Assembly: GCA_020831625.1 (NCBI GenBank)
Contig: JAFIGD010000003.1
Span: 1-64,000, forward strand
Source: Verrucomicrobiota bacterium
GTDB taxonomy: Bacteria > Verrucomicrobiota > Kiritimatiellia > SS1-B-03-39 > UBA6053
DNA: 64,000 nt
Reading direction: 5' to 3'
A program made the position numbers and the translations under genes. The notes under the pieces are model-generated. The model ran no database searches. It worked only from the letters and a program-made list of their open reading frames with translations, and was not told where the DNA came from. This document shows positions 53,348 through 61,802 of the stretch, one piece after another (within the stretch, counting starts at the first letter, position 1; each line of letters starts with the position of its first letter).

Positions 53348-54074
53348 CGAGGCGATGCAACTGAGCCACGAGATTCTCCTCGCCCAACAAACGCCAGGCC
53401 TGGCGCGGGAACATGAGAGCCGCCGCGTGGCGCACCCGCTGTTCGCCGTCCCACAGGGGAGCGGCCACGGCGACAATCGAGCTTTCCGACTCGCCGATGT
53501 TCCAGGCGCAGCCGTTCTCGCGGGCCTGGAGCAGGGCCTCCACGAAGGCATCCGGATCCGCGTTGCAGCGGGATGTTGTTTTCACCTCGCCGGGCCCTGG
53601 CATGTAGGCGTCCCATTCCTCGCGGGGCATTGCGGAAACAATGGCTTTGCCCGCCGCCGTGGCCCAGACCGGACCTTCCGCGCCGATCGTCTGCGATCCG
53701 CCCAGCGCCCCCGCCGCATAGCTGATGTACGTCCGCTGTCCCGACAACACCGCGATGCAGGCGGTGACCTCCTCCTCCTGACTGAAGGTCAGCAAGGCGT
53801 GGGAGACTTTGGAGTTCACCCCGTAGTTGCAGGCCACATTGTGCGCCAGCCCCAGGACCTGGGGAGTGACGTGGTAGGTGCGGTTTTTCACGTTCTGCTC
53901 CACCAAACCCAGCTCGATCAGGGTTTTGAGCATGTCGTGGGTGGTGGACAGCGCCATGCCGAGGTGTTCCGCGATCTGGGAAACCCCAAGAGACCGGTGG
54001 CTGCGGATCAAAAACTCCAGGAGGGAAATTCCTATTCCAAACCCGCTGTGGGCGGCATCTTTGGTTCGACTCAT
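53286..54074 (-). CDS. IclR-family transcriptional regulator
   Basis: 262 aa from the ATG at 54074 (MSRTKDAAHSGFGIGISLLE). The winged helix covers about residues 12-75 (LGVSQIAEHLGMALSTTHDM), and the effector domain (about 85-250) contains ATAAGKAIVSAMPREEW and AVAAPLWDGEQRV, the IclR pattern. It lies divergently to the URO-D-like gene and probably controls it. It is convergent with and overlaps the short LacI gene. Confidence 0.9.
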   Translation of the reverse strand: MSRTKDAAHSGFGIGISLLEFLIRSHRSLGVSQIAEHLGMALSTTHDMLKTLIELGLVEQNVKNRTYHVTPQVLGLAHNVACNYGVNSKVSHALLTFSQEEEVTACIAVLSGQRTYISYAAGALGGSQTIGAEGPVWATAAGKAIVSAMPREEWDAYMPGPGEVKTTSRCNADPDAFVEALLQARENGCAWNIGESESSIVAVAAPLWDGEQRVRHAAALMFPRQAWRLLGEENLVAQLHRLVKRLQPLLAPGARPGADFGA

Positions 54075-54158
54075 GGCGGGACCTTGTGTGAAAACCCGCC
54101 CGGGGTCAAGCCTGAGCAAACTGGACTTTTCTTTATTTCAAAAAAATCCTTGAACGGA

Positions 54159-54188
54159 ACAGACACGGCAATCCGCGTCTGTTATACT
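54159..54188 (+). promoter_or_regulatory. inverted-repeat operator overlapping the promoter of the URO-D gene
   Basis: ACAGACACGG (54159-54168) and CCGCGTCTGT (54173-54182) form 10-bp arms with one mismatch and a 4-base spacer. A -10 box TATACT (54183-54188) follows directly, so the repeat covers the -35/spacer region. A site for the divergent IclR regulator is the simplest reading. Confidence 0.55.
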
Positions 54189-54228
54189 ATAGTTTTCAAC
54201 ATCATAAATCATAGCCAAGGAAAATGAA

Positions 54229-55350
54229 ATGTCTGCACAAAACGGTTGGGATGCCTTGAACCTGAACCCCACAGACCGGATTCCCCGCTCTGAACTTTCC
54301 GCCCAGAAACACTGGGATCTTATCACGCGGGTGGTCGGGCTTCCCGTGGACACGCCCAGAGAACGGGAGCTGGCTTCCGCGGCATTCATCAAGGCCTGGG
54401 ATTGGGACTACTTCTGGTATGTTTATCCCTGTATCAACAATCTGCCTCCGGGCGGACGCATGTCCAATCTGCCCGACCACGGCGGCCCGGAATTTCTCAC
54501 CCGGTTAAATCCGCAGGCCCCCCGCAGCCGCATGGGGCACGCCGAATACGAAAAAAAGGCCGACGGACAGAGCGATTTCAGTTCCCAGGTCTCTCTCGCA
54601 TTCCGCGATGAGGACGAGGCTCTGGCCCTCGATCCGGTGAAGGCTTACGGCACCTTTGATCTGGACGCCCTGACCCGGGAGTTCGAGACCGCCTATGCGG
54701 AACTCACCGCCTGGTGCCCCGACACTGTGCAGATGGGCGGGGTGTATGTCTCCCTCTTTTCCGGGCTGATTGAAATCTTCGGATGGGAGATGCTGCTGGT
54801 GCTGATGCTGGAGCCGGATTTCGGCAAGGTGGTGGAGGGTTACGCCGAGTGGTCCTCGCAGTTGTTCGAAGCCTACGCCCGCAGCAACATCCCCGTCATT
54901 AATGTTCACGACGACCTCTGCTGGACCTCGGGACCGGTGTCGCATCCCGCCTGGTTCCGCGAGCACATCTTCCCCCGCTACCGTGAGATATTCGGCCGCC
55001 TCAAGTCGGCCGGAAAAAAGGTTCTCTTCACCTGTGACGGCGATATGACCGCCTTTTTTGACGACATCGTCGACTGCGGTGCGGACATGATCATCACCGA
55101 ACCCATGTCCGATTTTGATTTGTTTGCCAAAAAACACGGCCAAACCACCGCCTTCTTCGGCGTCATGGACACCCGGGTGCTGCTGAGCAACAACAAACAG
55201 CGGATTTTCGACGAAGTGGAGCGCCTGATGAACCGCTACCGCGACTGCCCCGGCTTCTTCATGGGCGTGGGCAATCACATTCCGCAAAACACCCCGATCG
55301 ATGCTGCCCTCTGGTATCAGGAGGCCTACGAAAAATTCTCGGTGCGTTGA
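54229..55350 (+). CDS. uroporphyrinogen decarboxylase (URO-D)-like protein 2
   Basis: 373 aa. Barrel features of the URO-D superfamily are visible: VINVHDDLCWTSGPVSHPAW, KVLFTCDGDMTAFFDDIVDCG and GVMDTRVLLSNNKQRI, the typical core of bacterial URO-D-like proteins found beside sugar genes. The N-terminal RIPRSELSAQKHW lacks the HemE Arg motif, so heme synthesis is unlikely. It may be a corrinoid- or sugar-linked methyltransferase; function is not known. Regulation by the divergent IclR protein is likely. It converges on the GH29 gene with a 15-base gap. Confidence 0.75.
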   Translation: MSAQNGWDALNLNPTDRIPRSELSAQKHWDLITRVVGLPVDTPRERELASAAFIKAWDWDYFWYVYPCINNLPPGGRMSNLPDHGGPEFLTRLNPQAPRSRMGHAEYEKKADGQSDFSSQVSLAFRDEDEALALDPVKAYGTFDLDALTREFETAYAELTAWCPDTVQMGGVYVSLFSGLIEIFGWEMLLVLMLEPDFGKVVEGYAEWSSQLFEAYARSNIPVINVHDDLCWTSGPVSHPAWFREHIFPRYREIFGRLKSAGKKVLFTCDGDMTAFFDDIVDCGADMIITEPMSDFDLFAKKHGQTTAFFGVMDTRVLLSNNKQRIFDEVERLMNRYRDCPGFFMGVGNHIPQNTPIDAALWYQEAYEKFSVR

Positions 55351-55365
55351 GGTTTATTTCCGGAT

Positions 55366-56667
55366 TCAGGTGTTTGCGGTGATCATGTGGCCGGCCTGCA
55401 TCCAGATCTCGAGCGGGGTTTCGAAATCAACCCGCACGACGGTGGCGTATTTGTCGAATTCGGCGGCGGGGAGGTCGATCCAGAGAATGCCCGGAATATT
55501 GGCCCAGGGCGCGCCGCCGAGCACGCGGTGGGTCAGGTCATGCCCGGTTCCCACACAGCGCACGCGTTTGACCCTGGCACTCAGTCCCTTCACGGCGATG
55601 TCTTTCCAGGGGCGGTCGAAGACAAAGAGAAACAGACTCTTCCGGTCCTTGGACAGGGTGCTCGCCCCGTAAAAGAGTCCGGGCGGGAGGCCGGCGACGG
55701 TGCCGTACACGGCGGGTTTGTGTTTGGCGATCCAGGCCCCCAGTGTTTCCAGAGTCCGGACTTGCGGGGCGGGCACGGTGCCGTCGGCTTTGGGCCCGAT
55801 GTCCAGGAGCAGTTTGCCGCCCATGCTGATGACTTCGGCGAAGGTGCGGATAATCTGCCGCGGGGTTTTGTAGTTTTTATCCCTGGGCTGATAGCCCCAG
55901 GAGTCGTTGATGGTCATGCAGAATTCCCAGGGGCCCTCGGGCGCGACGGTGGGAATGCCCTGCTCGGGGGTTTCGTAGTCGCCATAGCCGCCCATGCGCG
56001 AGTTCAGGACCACGCCCGGACACCAGGTCTGCAACTGTTGCCCCAACTGCTTGAATTTCCAGTGTTCCGGCGCCGGCTCCCAGGAGCCGTCAAACCAGAA
56101 CAGATCCGGTTTGAAGCGGTCGCAGAGTTCCTTGAGCTGGGCGCGGTGGAATTTTAGAAAACGCTTCCAACGCTCCGGTTTCTCGACCCCGTCCATCGGA
56201 TGTCCGAAGGGGTTGTTGTGCCTGGCGGGATCATAATCCCATGGGAGCATGGTGGGATAATCGGGATGATTCCAATCGAGGTGCGAAAAGTACAGCCCCA
56301 CGTGCATTCCCTTTTTGCGGAGGGCCTTCACCCACGGAGCGACCACATCCCGCCCGGCCGGGGTTTGTTTGACCACGTTCAGGTCGCTCGCGGCCGTATC
56401 CCACAGGGCCACCCCGTCGTGATGCTTGGTGGTCAGCACCGCGTACTGAGCCCCGGCCCGTTTGAACAGATCCGCCCAGGCGTCCGGATCGTACTTGGAC
56501 GCGGTAAAGCCCCCGCACTGCGCCATGTAGTCCTCATGGGAGATCTCCCCGTTGTAAAAAGACCAGGACTCACTGACCCCCTTCACGGCATAAATGCCCC
56601 AGTGAATAAAAATTCCGAGTTTGGCGTCGGAAAACCAGGGGGCGATGGAGGATGTGTTTTTGTTCAT
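55366..56667 (-). CDS. GH29 alpha-L-fucosidase
   Basis: 433 aa. The TIM barrel opens with WFSDAKLGIFIHWGIYAVKG; YAVLTTKHHDGVALWD and the catalytic nucleophile Asp in LFWFDGSWEP are characteristic of GH29. The C-terminal beta-sandwich is short. No signal peptide, so it should act on fucosylated oligosaccharides inside the cell, which fits the fucosylated xyloglucan that the GH31 neighbours suggest. It is 34 bases after the six-hairpin gene on the same strand. Confidence 0.92.
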   Translation of the reverse strand: MNKNTSSIAPWFSDAKLGIFIHWGIYAVKGVSESWSFYNGEISHEDYMAQCGGFTASKYDPDAWADLFKRAGAQYAVLTTKHHDGVALWDTAASDLNVVKQTPAGRDVVAPWVKALRKKGMHVGLYFSHLDWNHPDYPTMLPWDYDPARHNNPFGHPMDGVEKPERWKRFLKFHRAQLKELCDRFKPDLFWFDGSWEPAPEHWKFKQLGQQLQTWCPGVVLNSRMGGYGDYETPEQGIPTVAPEGPWEFCMTINDSWGYQPRDKNYKTPRQIIRTFAEVISMGGKLLLDIGPKADGTVPAPQVRTLETLGAWIAKHKPAVYGTVAGLPPGLFYGASTLSKDRKSLFLFVFDRPWKDIAVKGLSARVKRVRCVGTGHDLTHRVLGGAPWANIPGILWIDLPAAEFDKYATVVRVDFETPLEIWMQAGHMITANT

Positions 56668-56701
56668 AGCGTTTGGAGGGGTGAGGATGGAGGGTTCACG
56701 T

Positions 56702-58909
56702 TCAGGAGGGCAGGGGCGGTGATTTGGCGATGTCCAGTTTGGTATAACCCGCAGGCAGGGTGATTTCGCGGGCGGGAAATCCGTCGATCTCCACCGCGAG
56801 CGTGAAGGAGAGATCGGTGTTGATGTGAAGCGCGGCGCGGGTTTCGTCGACGGGCGCGATGTGGAGCGACACCGTGCAGGGGCCGAGCGGATAGTGATTC
56901 ACGCCGTACGCCTTTCCGGGCCAGGGACGCCACACGAGGCGGCGCTGCACGGCATCGGGTTCGAGGCCCAGCACCACCTCCAGCAGCAGCGCCACCGGGC
57001 TGACCGAGGTCCAGGAATAATTTCGGTGGCTGACACTGCCGCGTGCGCTTTTTTCGGGGCAGTAATTCTCCCACAGCACCCCGGTTTCCGCGAAGACCTC
57101 CGCCATGCACTGAAGGTGGCGCAGGGTCAGTTCCCGCGCGGTCTGCCGCGCGCCCGCCCGCCAGAGTCCCTTCAGCGCCGCATAGCTGGTGGGCGTCCAC
57201 ACCGACCCGCGCCAGTAATTGCCGCCGGGCTCGTACTGCGGCGAATCGGCCGCCAGGCTGGGCATGGGATGATGCCGGTTGAAGCTGGCGGGGTCCAGCG
57301 CGTGCCGCTCCAGGGCGGCCACACGGTCCGCCGGAACGCAATCGGCCCACAGCGGCCAGAACGCGGTCACCACCTTGTTGGGATTGTGTCCGCCTCCCTC
57401 CAGCGAGGTGCAGTAGATCTCCTGCTCCGCATTCCACAGCCGCGCGTTCAGGGCGGCGGCAATCTCCGCTTTTTCGGCGGACCAGGTTTCGGCATCCTCC
57501 GGCTTGTCCAGCAGCGCGGCGATGACGGCGAGGCTTCCGGCGACCTGCGCCATTTGCGAGGTGAGACAGGGATAGCCGAGCCCGAGAGACGGACTGTTGT
57601 CGAGGCCGTTGGCCAGACCGGTGGTCCAGTAGGTGCCGTCCGGCAGCCGGCGGTTGTGTTTGAGCCAGGCGAACTGATCGGCCAGCAGCGGATAGACCGC
57701 GGCCAGGCGGGCGGTGTCGCCGGAAATGCGGGCCGTCTCCAGTTCGGTCACCGCCATCATCGGCGGATTCGGACTGAAATCGGGCTCAAACAGCACGGGA
57801 ATATTGTAGCGCACATCGCAGTGGCGGTGCAGATACCCGCCGTCCTGCTGACGCGAATACAGTCCGTCAAACGACGCCAGATGCGGAAACGCGCGCCAGG
57901 CGTAGCGGGTGGACAGCATCGTGAAGCCGGTGTCCCACACAAACTGACTGTCCGTGAACCCCTCCTCTGCGGTGCGCACATAACCGCAGGGCATGCCGCT
58001 GAGGGGGGACACCGGGCTCCAGAGCCGGCAGAGCATGCGCCAGGCCCCTTCGTACATCTGAGCCAGGCCCGCCCACGCTTCGGGGAGAACCACCCGCGGC
58101 GCGGCGGCGAGCACCTCTTCCGGGTCCGGCGCGGGAATGTCGACGTGTTCGCGGCGCGGGGCGCCTTTGCCGGTGGATTCATACACCGGCATCGAAACGG
58201 TCGCGGCCCCCAGCTGGTCCTCCACCGTGAGCGCAACCCGGCCCACCTCCTCCAGGTAGGGTTCCGCGCGGGATTCGTTGCCCGCGGCGCGCGCGGCCGG
58301 CGGTTCGCCGCCATATCCGGTCACCGGGACGTACACCCGGCGTCCGCCCCGACCCTGCACCGGGGAGGGCTCCGCCTCGATGAGCAGGTTCGGGGCGGCC
58401 GCGCTGCTGAGGTGCAGGCGCGGCGGCAGCATCTGATTGTCCCACGTCTCCAGTTCCCGGTTCAAGGGACGGAACCCATCCAGTTCGCGCACCAGCACCT
58501 CCTGCCAGAGCAGACCGTTTTTGCGCATCTGCGCCGGACCCCAGCGCAGGCAGACCGCCGGACCGGACCCGCCCGGCTCCAGGGTGTCGGAGATCTCCAG
58601 CGTGTCCGGAAAGCGGCGCGCCAGTGCCTCCAGGGTGGCCGCCCGGTTGCGGGAAGGACAATGGTCGTCCACCCAGCGCATGTGGTGCGGCCGCCGTCCC
58701 AGCTCCACTGTCAGCGGATAGCTCCCCGCCGTCACCGGCACCAGCACCTCCAGCCGCATCTCCCGCTGGGAGAGGCTGTACAGCAGATCCTCATCCGCCA
58801 GCAAATGCCGGCCCAGCCACAGTTTCAGCGGACGGCGGGAGGTAATCCGCAGCCGCAGCAGACCGTTTTCGGGGATATGGAGTTCGGCGGGGACGGGTTT
58901 GAGGTTCAT
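56702..58909 (-). CDS. six-hairpin glycosidase, GH63/trehalase-like
   Basis: 735 aa. A beta-sandwich (about 1-260) is followed by an (alpha/alpha)6 toroid (about 280-650) with DSQFVWDTGFTMLSTRYAW, GLANGLDNSPSLG and YEPGGNYWRGSVWTPTSYAAL, the typical GH37/GH63 arrangement in which the Asp of LDNSP and a Glu near the C-terminal WENY supply acid and base. The substrate is open; glucosyl or mannosyl linkages are usual in the group. No signal peptide. It is co-directional with GH29. Confidence 0.82.
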   Translation of the reverse strand: MNLKPVPAELHIPENGLLRLRITSRRPLKLWLGRHLLADEDLLYSLSQREMRLEVLVPVTAGSYPLTVELGRRPHHMRWVDDHCPSRNRAATLEALARRFPDTLEISDTLEPGGSGPAVCLRWGPAQMRKNGLLWQEVLVRELDGFRPLNRELETWDNQMLPPRLHLSSAAAPNLLIEAEPSPVQGRGGRRVYVPVTGYGGEPPAARAAGNESRAEPYLEEVGRVALTVEDQLGAATVSMPVYESTGKGAPRREHVDIPAPDPEEVLAAAPRVVLPEAWAGLAQMYEGAWRMLCRLWSPVSPLSGMPCGYVRTAEEGFTDSQFVWDTGFTMLSTRYAWRAFPHLASFDGLYSRQQDGGYLHRHCDVRYNIPVLFEPDFSPNPPMMAVTELETARISGDTARLAAVYPLLADQFAWLKHNRRLPDGTYWTTGLANGLDNSPSLGLGYPCLTSQMAQVAGSLAVIAALLDKPEDAETWSAEKAEIAAALNARLWNAEQEIYCTSLEGGGHNPNKVVTAFWPLWADCVPADRVAALERHALDPASFNRHHPMPSLAADSPQYEPGGNYWRGSVWTPTSYAALKGLWRAGARQTARELTLRHLQCMAEVFAETGVLWENYCPEKSARGSVSHRNYSWTSVSPVALLLEVVLGLEPDAVQRRLVWRPWPGKAYGVNHYPLGPCTVSLHIAPVDETRAALHINTDLSFTLAVEIDGFPAREITLPAGYTKLDIAKSPPLPS

Positions 58910-58971
58910 GGGTTTTTATGTGAACTACGGTCTCAAACCCGGAATACAAGGTGAATACACCGCCCTCTGGT

Positions 58972-59029
58972 TTGACAGTTAACGGTGTCTTGACCTTGAC
59001 TTGACCCAAAAGATGGTCTACTCTTTGAC
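58972..59029 (+). promoter_or_regulatory. TTGAC direct-repeat region upstream of the Phd-PIN module
   Basis: TTGAC occurs at 58972, 58990, 58996, 59001 and 59025. Two of these could be -35 boxes and the rest operator half-sites. A TCTACT element at 59017-59022 may be the -10 box. The pattern is suggestive of autoregulation by the antitoxin; exact promoter position is unclear. Confidence 0.4.
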
Positions 59030-59030
59030 C

Positions 59031-59279
59031 ATGAAGATGATGAACGTAAGCGAAGCGAAAGCACATTTCTCATCCGTGGTGGAGCAGGTGATCTCAGGGG
59101 AGAACGTTTGCATCAGCAAACGGAACGTGCCGGTGGCGCAGATTATCCCGCTTTCCATGGAGAGTTCTCGAAAACGGCATCACACACGGGTGGGGTGGGC
59201 AAAACAGTCCGGAGTTGCCATTCTTGGCGATCTCACCGAGCCCGTATTGCCGGAATCGGAGTGGGATATGCTCAAATGA
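59031..59279 (+). CDS. Phd-type antitoxin
   Basis: 82 aa from the ATG at 59031 (MKMMNVSEAKAHFSSVVEQV). It shows the Phd/YefM pattern, with GENVCISKRNVPVAQIIPL; a C-terminal toxin-binding tail follows. Upstream in-frame Met codons lie in the promoter. It overlaps the PIN toxin by 4 bp (ATGA). Confidence 0.85.
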   Translation: MKMMNVSEAKAHFSSVVEQVISGENVCISKRNVPVAQIIPLSMESSRKRHHTRVGWAKQSGVAILGDLTEPVLPESEWDMLK

Positions 59280-59665
59280 ATGTGCTTTTGGACACCTGCG
59301 CAATTCTGCATCTCAGCATTGCCGCTCCCTGCGTCACCGCCGCCACCCACAAAATTCTTGCGGATGCGGAAAGTGTTTTTCTCTCACCGATTTCAACTGC
59401 TGAGCTCGCCTGCCTCCAGGAAAGGGGGCGCATTCAACTTCCCATGCATTGGAAGCCCTGGCTGCGGGCCGCGATTGCGGAAAACGGCTGGGAAATTTCC
59501 CCCATTAGCCTGGACATCATGGAAGAAGCGTATTCGTTGCCGGGTACCTTCCATTCAGATCCCGCGGATCGTGTCCTCACCGCAACCGCGCGTTTGGAGC
59601 GGCTGTTGCTCTTGACCACGGATCAGAAGATTCTCGAATATCCGCATGTCATTTCAGGGTGGTGA
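59276..59665 (+). CDS. PIN-domain toxin
   Basis: 129 aa from the ATG at 59276, in the overlap with the Phd gene; a longer open frame inside the antitoxin is not used. PIN residues are in VLLDTCAILHLS, STAELACL and DPADRVLTATARL. Phd-PIN pairs are common type II modules. Expected RNase activity is from the family. Confidence 0.88.
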   Translation: MNVLLDTCAILHLSIAAPCVTAATHKILADAESVFLSPISTAELACLQERGRIQLPMHWKPWLRAAIAENGWEISPISLDIMEEAYSLPGTFHSDPADRVLTATARLERLLLLTTDQKILEYPHVISGW

Positions 59666-59763
59666 ACCATCAACCCCGTCCCGTGCTTGGGGACTTCCGC
59701 CTCAGTTAAACGTCAACCATGCCCGGACTTCTCTTCCTCTGCTCCTGTGATACGCTTTTAGGA

Positions 59764-61452
59764 ATGCACAAAGCGCCTTTTTCCATCTACAGCACCTGGG
59801 GCCTTCACGACGAGCTGGGCGACACCGTCCGCTTATCGGAAGACCTCGCCTTTTCCGCCCTGAACGCCCTTGACCGCTGGGCGGATCACGGGCTGAAACC
59901 GGACGTCTTCCATTTGGACGCCTTCTGGTATGACCCGGCCCGGGGCTACCGTCATTTTCATCCGCAATACTGGCCGCGGGGTTTTGAACCGTTTCTGGAC
60001 GCGCTGCGCAAACGGAACTATATCCCCGGCCTCTGGTTCAGCACCACCGGACTGACTCTGGAGCCGCCCGCCTGGGCGGAGAGCCGCTGTCCCGACGGGC
60101 ATTACAGCCTTGTCGACGGTCCCTACGCCGACATCCTCGAGGGCGATCTGCACCACGCCGCCGAGGCCTGGGGCGTGCGCCTGTTCAAATTCGACTTCGC
60201 CAACTTCACCGCATCCCGCACCCCGGACCGGGCTCCGCAGGAAACCCGCGCCCTCGCGGTCGAGCGCCTCACCGGCATTCTCAACGGACTCCGCGCCGCC
60301 TTCCCCGGCATCCACGTCATCAGCCACGTCGGCTACGCCCGCAATCAGCATCACCAGCGGCAGGGCTGGCCCCATCCGGTTGCGGTCGATCCCGCGCTGC
60401 TCGAAGGCATCGACGCGGTGTTCAGCGGCGATCCGCAGTGCATGGACATTCCGCAGACCCATCTTACCCGCAATCTCGATCTCTATCAGGACCGGGCGGT
60501 GTGGAAACTGCATCAGGCCGGCTTCCCGCTGCACCGCATTGAGGATCATGGCGTGGTCATGGCCAACACCAACACCGCCTGCTTCCGCGGCCGCGCCGGC
60601 CTGCGCCGCTCCCACATCGGTCAACTCGCCCGCGGCGCGCGGCGCGATCTCTATTACGGCGATCCCTCGCTGCCGACCGACGCCGATCTCGAGTCCATGG
60701 CCCGTTTCCGCGCCCAGTATTTCGACGCCTGGACCCGGCGCCTCACCACCCGGCTTCTCGGTGACGGCGAACCCGGCACCGCCCCCTGGCACGGCACCCT
60801 CACCGGCGGCGCGGCGCGCGGACTGCTCACCCTCGTCAACCCCGGCTTCAACCCCGTCACCGTAGACCTGCCCCTCACCGATCTTTTCCGGGCCGGACTG
60901 CTCTTTCACGACGGCGCGGAAGCCCCGGCACTGCAAACCGCGCCCGACCGGCTCCGCGTCACCCTCGGACCCGAACAGATGGTGCTCATCGGCCTCGGAG
61001 CGTATGCCGGTGAAGCCCCGGAAGCGTTCGCGGACCCCGAAGCGCCCCTTTACCGAACGATTTCGCCGCTCAACGCCGCCGTGCGCGATTTTCCGAACTT
61101 CGGAAAAGGGATCTCCGGGTTTTCCGAGACTCGGAAAATCCTTGTCACCGCCCGCGCCTGGGATGGAAAGCCGGAGGAACCCGGTCATGTGCTCCCGTTT
61201 GTGTTCGGGGAGCAGCCCACGCCCGAAGGCGCGACCCGCGAGGCGCGGGCGCATGCGCTGCTGCCGGTCCGTGCCTTCGACGCGGAGGGGAGGGCGGTGA
61301 TGCCGCTGGCGCGGGTGCCGGATGTGCCTGTCTGGTCCGGCATTTCCTGGGTGGCCTGTGTGTTCCCGCCAATTCCCGGCGGGCGCATCGAGGTTTGTCC
61401 CGCCTTCGATCCGCCCCGCCGGGTGGAGGTGGAGGTGTATGGCGTGGAATAA
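59764..61452 (+). CDS. glycosidase, clan GH-D-like TIM barrel
   Basis: 562 aa from the ATG at 59764 (MHKAPFSIYSTWGLHDELGD); an upstream Met at 59719 is possible but gives no proper signal peptide. The barrel (about 1-320) has VFHLDAFWYDPARGYRHF, the likely nucleophile Asp in LFKFDFANFT, and an HHVQ-like downstream Asp in VFSGDPQCMDI. The C-terminal domain is beta-rich. It resembles alpha-galactosidase-like enzymes (GH27/36 relatives); the exact substrate is unclear. It lies 98 bases after the Phd-PIN module. Confidence 0.68.
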   Translation: MHKAPFSIYSTWGLHDELGDTVRLSEDLAFSALNALDRWADHGLKPDVFHLDAFWYDPARGYRHFHPQYWPRGFEPFLDALRKRNYIPGLWFSTTGLTLEPPAWAESRCPDGHYSLVDGPYADILEGDLHHAAEAWGVRLFKFDFANFTASRTPDRAPQETRALAVERLTGILNGLRAAFPGIHVISHVGYARNQHHQRQGWPHPVAVDPALLEGIDAVFSGDPQCMDIPQTHLTRNLDLYQDRAVWKLHQAGFPLHRIEDHGVVMANTNTACFRGRAGLRRSHIGQLARGARRDLYYGDPSLPTDADLESMARFRAQYFDAWTRRLTTRLLGDGEPGTAPWHGTLTGGAARGLLTLVNPGFNPVTVDLPLTDLFRAGLLFHDGAEAPALQTAPDRLRVTLGPEQMVLIGLGAYAGEAPEAFADPEAPLYRTISPLNAAVRDFPNFGKGISGFSETRKILVTARAWDGKPEEPGHVLPFVFGEQPTPEGATREARAHALLPVRAFDAEGRAVMPLARVPDVPVWSGISWVACVFPPIPGGRIEVCPAFDPPRRVEVEVYGVE

Positions 61453-61491
61453 ACACGGCATCCCCGAGCAGGTCTAGAGCGCGCGGCCCGA

Positions 61492-61675
61492 GTAAATGGA
61501 TTGTTTGACCGCAACACGGTCTGGATCTGGGACACCTGCTTTATGGCCGCGTATTGCAAGTACGCTCCGGAGCGTTTTCCGGGGGGGGGAGAGTTTTGAG
61601 AACTTTTACGGACCGCTGCACGGGGGCGCATTCAGCCCGCTGGTGATACAACATCCCGACAATCCCCCGCGTTTT
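61492..61675 (+). pseudogene. frameshifted fragment of a six-hairpin glycosidase
   Basis: Two adjoining reading frames encode NGLFDRNTVWIWDTCFMAAY, then CKYAPERFPG, and, in a different frame, SFENFYGPLHGGAFSPLVIQ with HPDNPPRF. Together they give a continuous about 60-residue stretch of the six-hairpin group. The frame changes at a run of nine G (61581-61589). Both ends are cut off, so this is a remnant. The rest of 61453-61802 holds no gene. Confidence 0.8.
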
Positions 61676-61759
61676 CGGCGGCCATGTGCCCTGGCCCTCC
61701 GTTTCGCGCGACGCCCCCGCACAGGAGAGGCGAAGCCCCCGTCGCCTGTATTCATTCCG

Positions 61760-61790
61760 GCGGCGGGGCCCCGCCGCTCCGTTGTTTTTG
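61760..61790 (+). terminator. GC-rich hairpin with a T-rich tail
   Basis: GCGGCGGGGCCCCGCCGC (61760-61777) is a perfect palindrome, followed by TCCGTTGTTTTTG. It could end transcription of the + strand remnant or the GH-D-like gene, or be part of the intergenic region before the convergent XylR-type gene. Confidence 0.45.
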
Positions 61791-61802
61791 GGGTGCCGCC
61801 GC

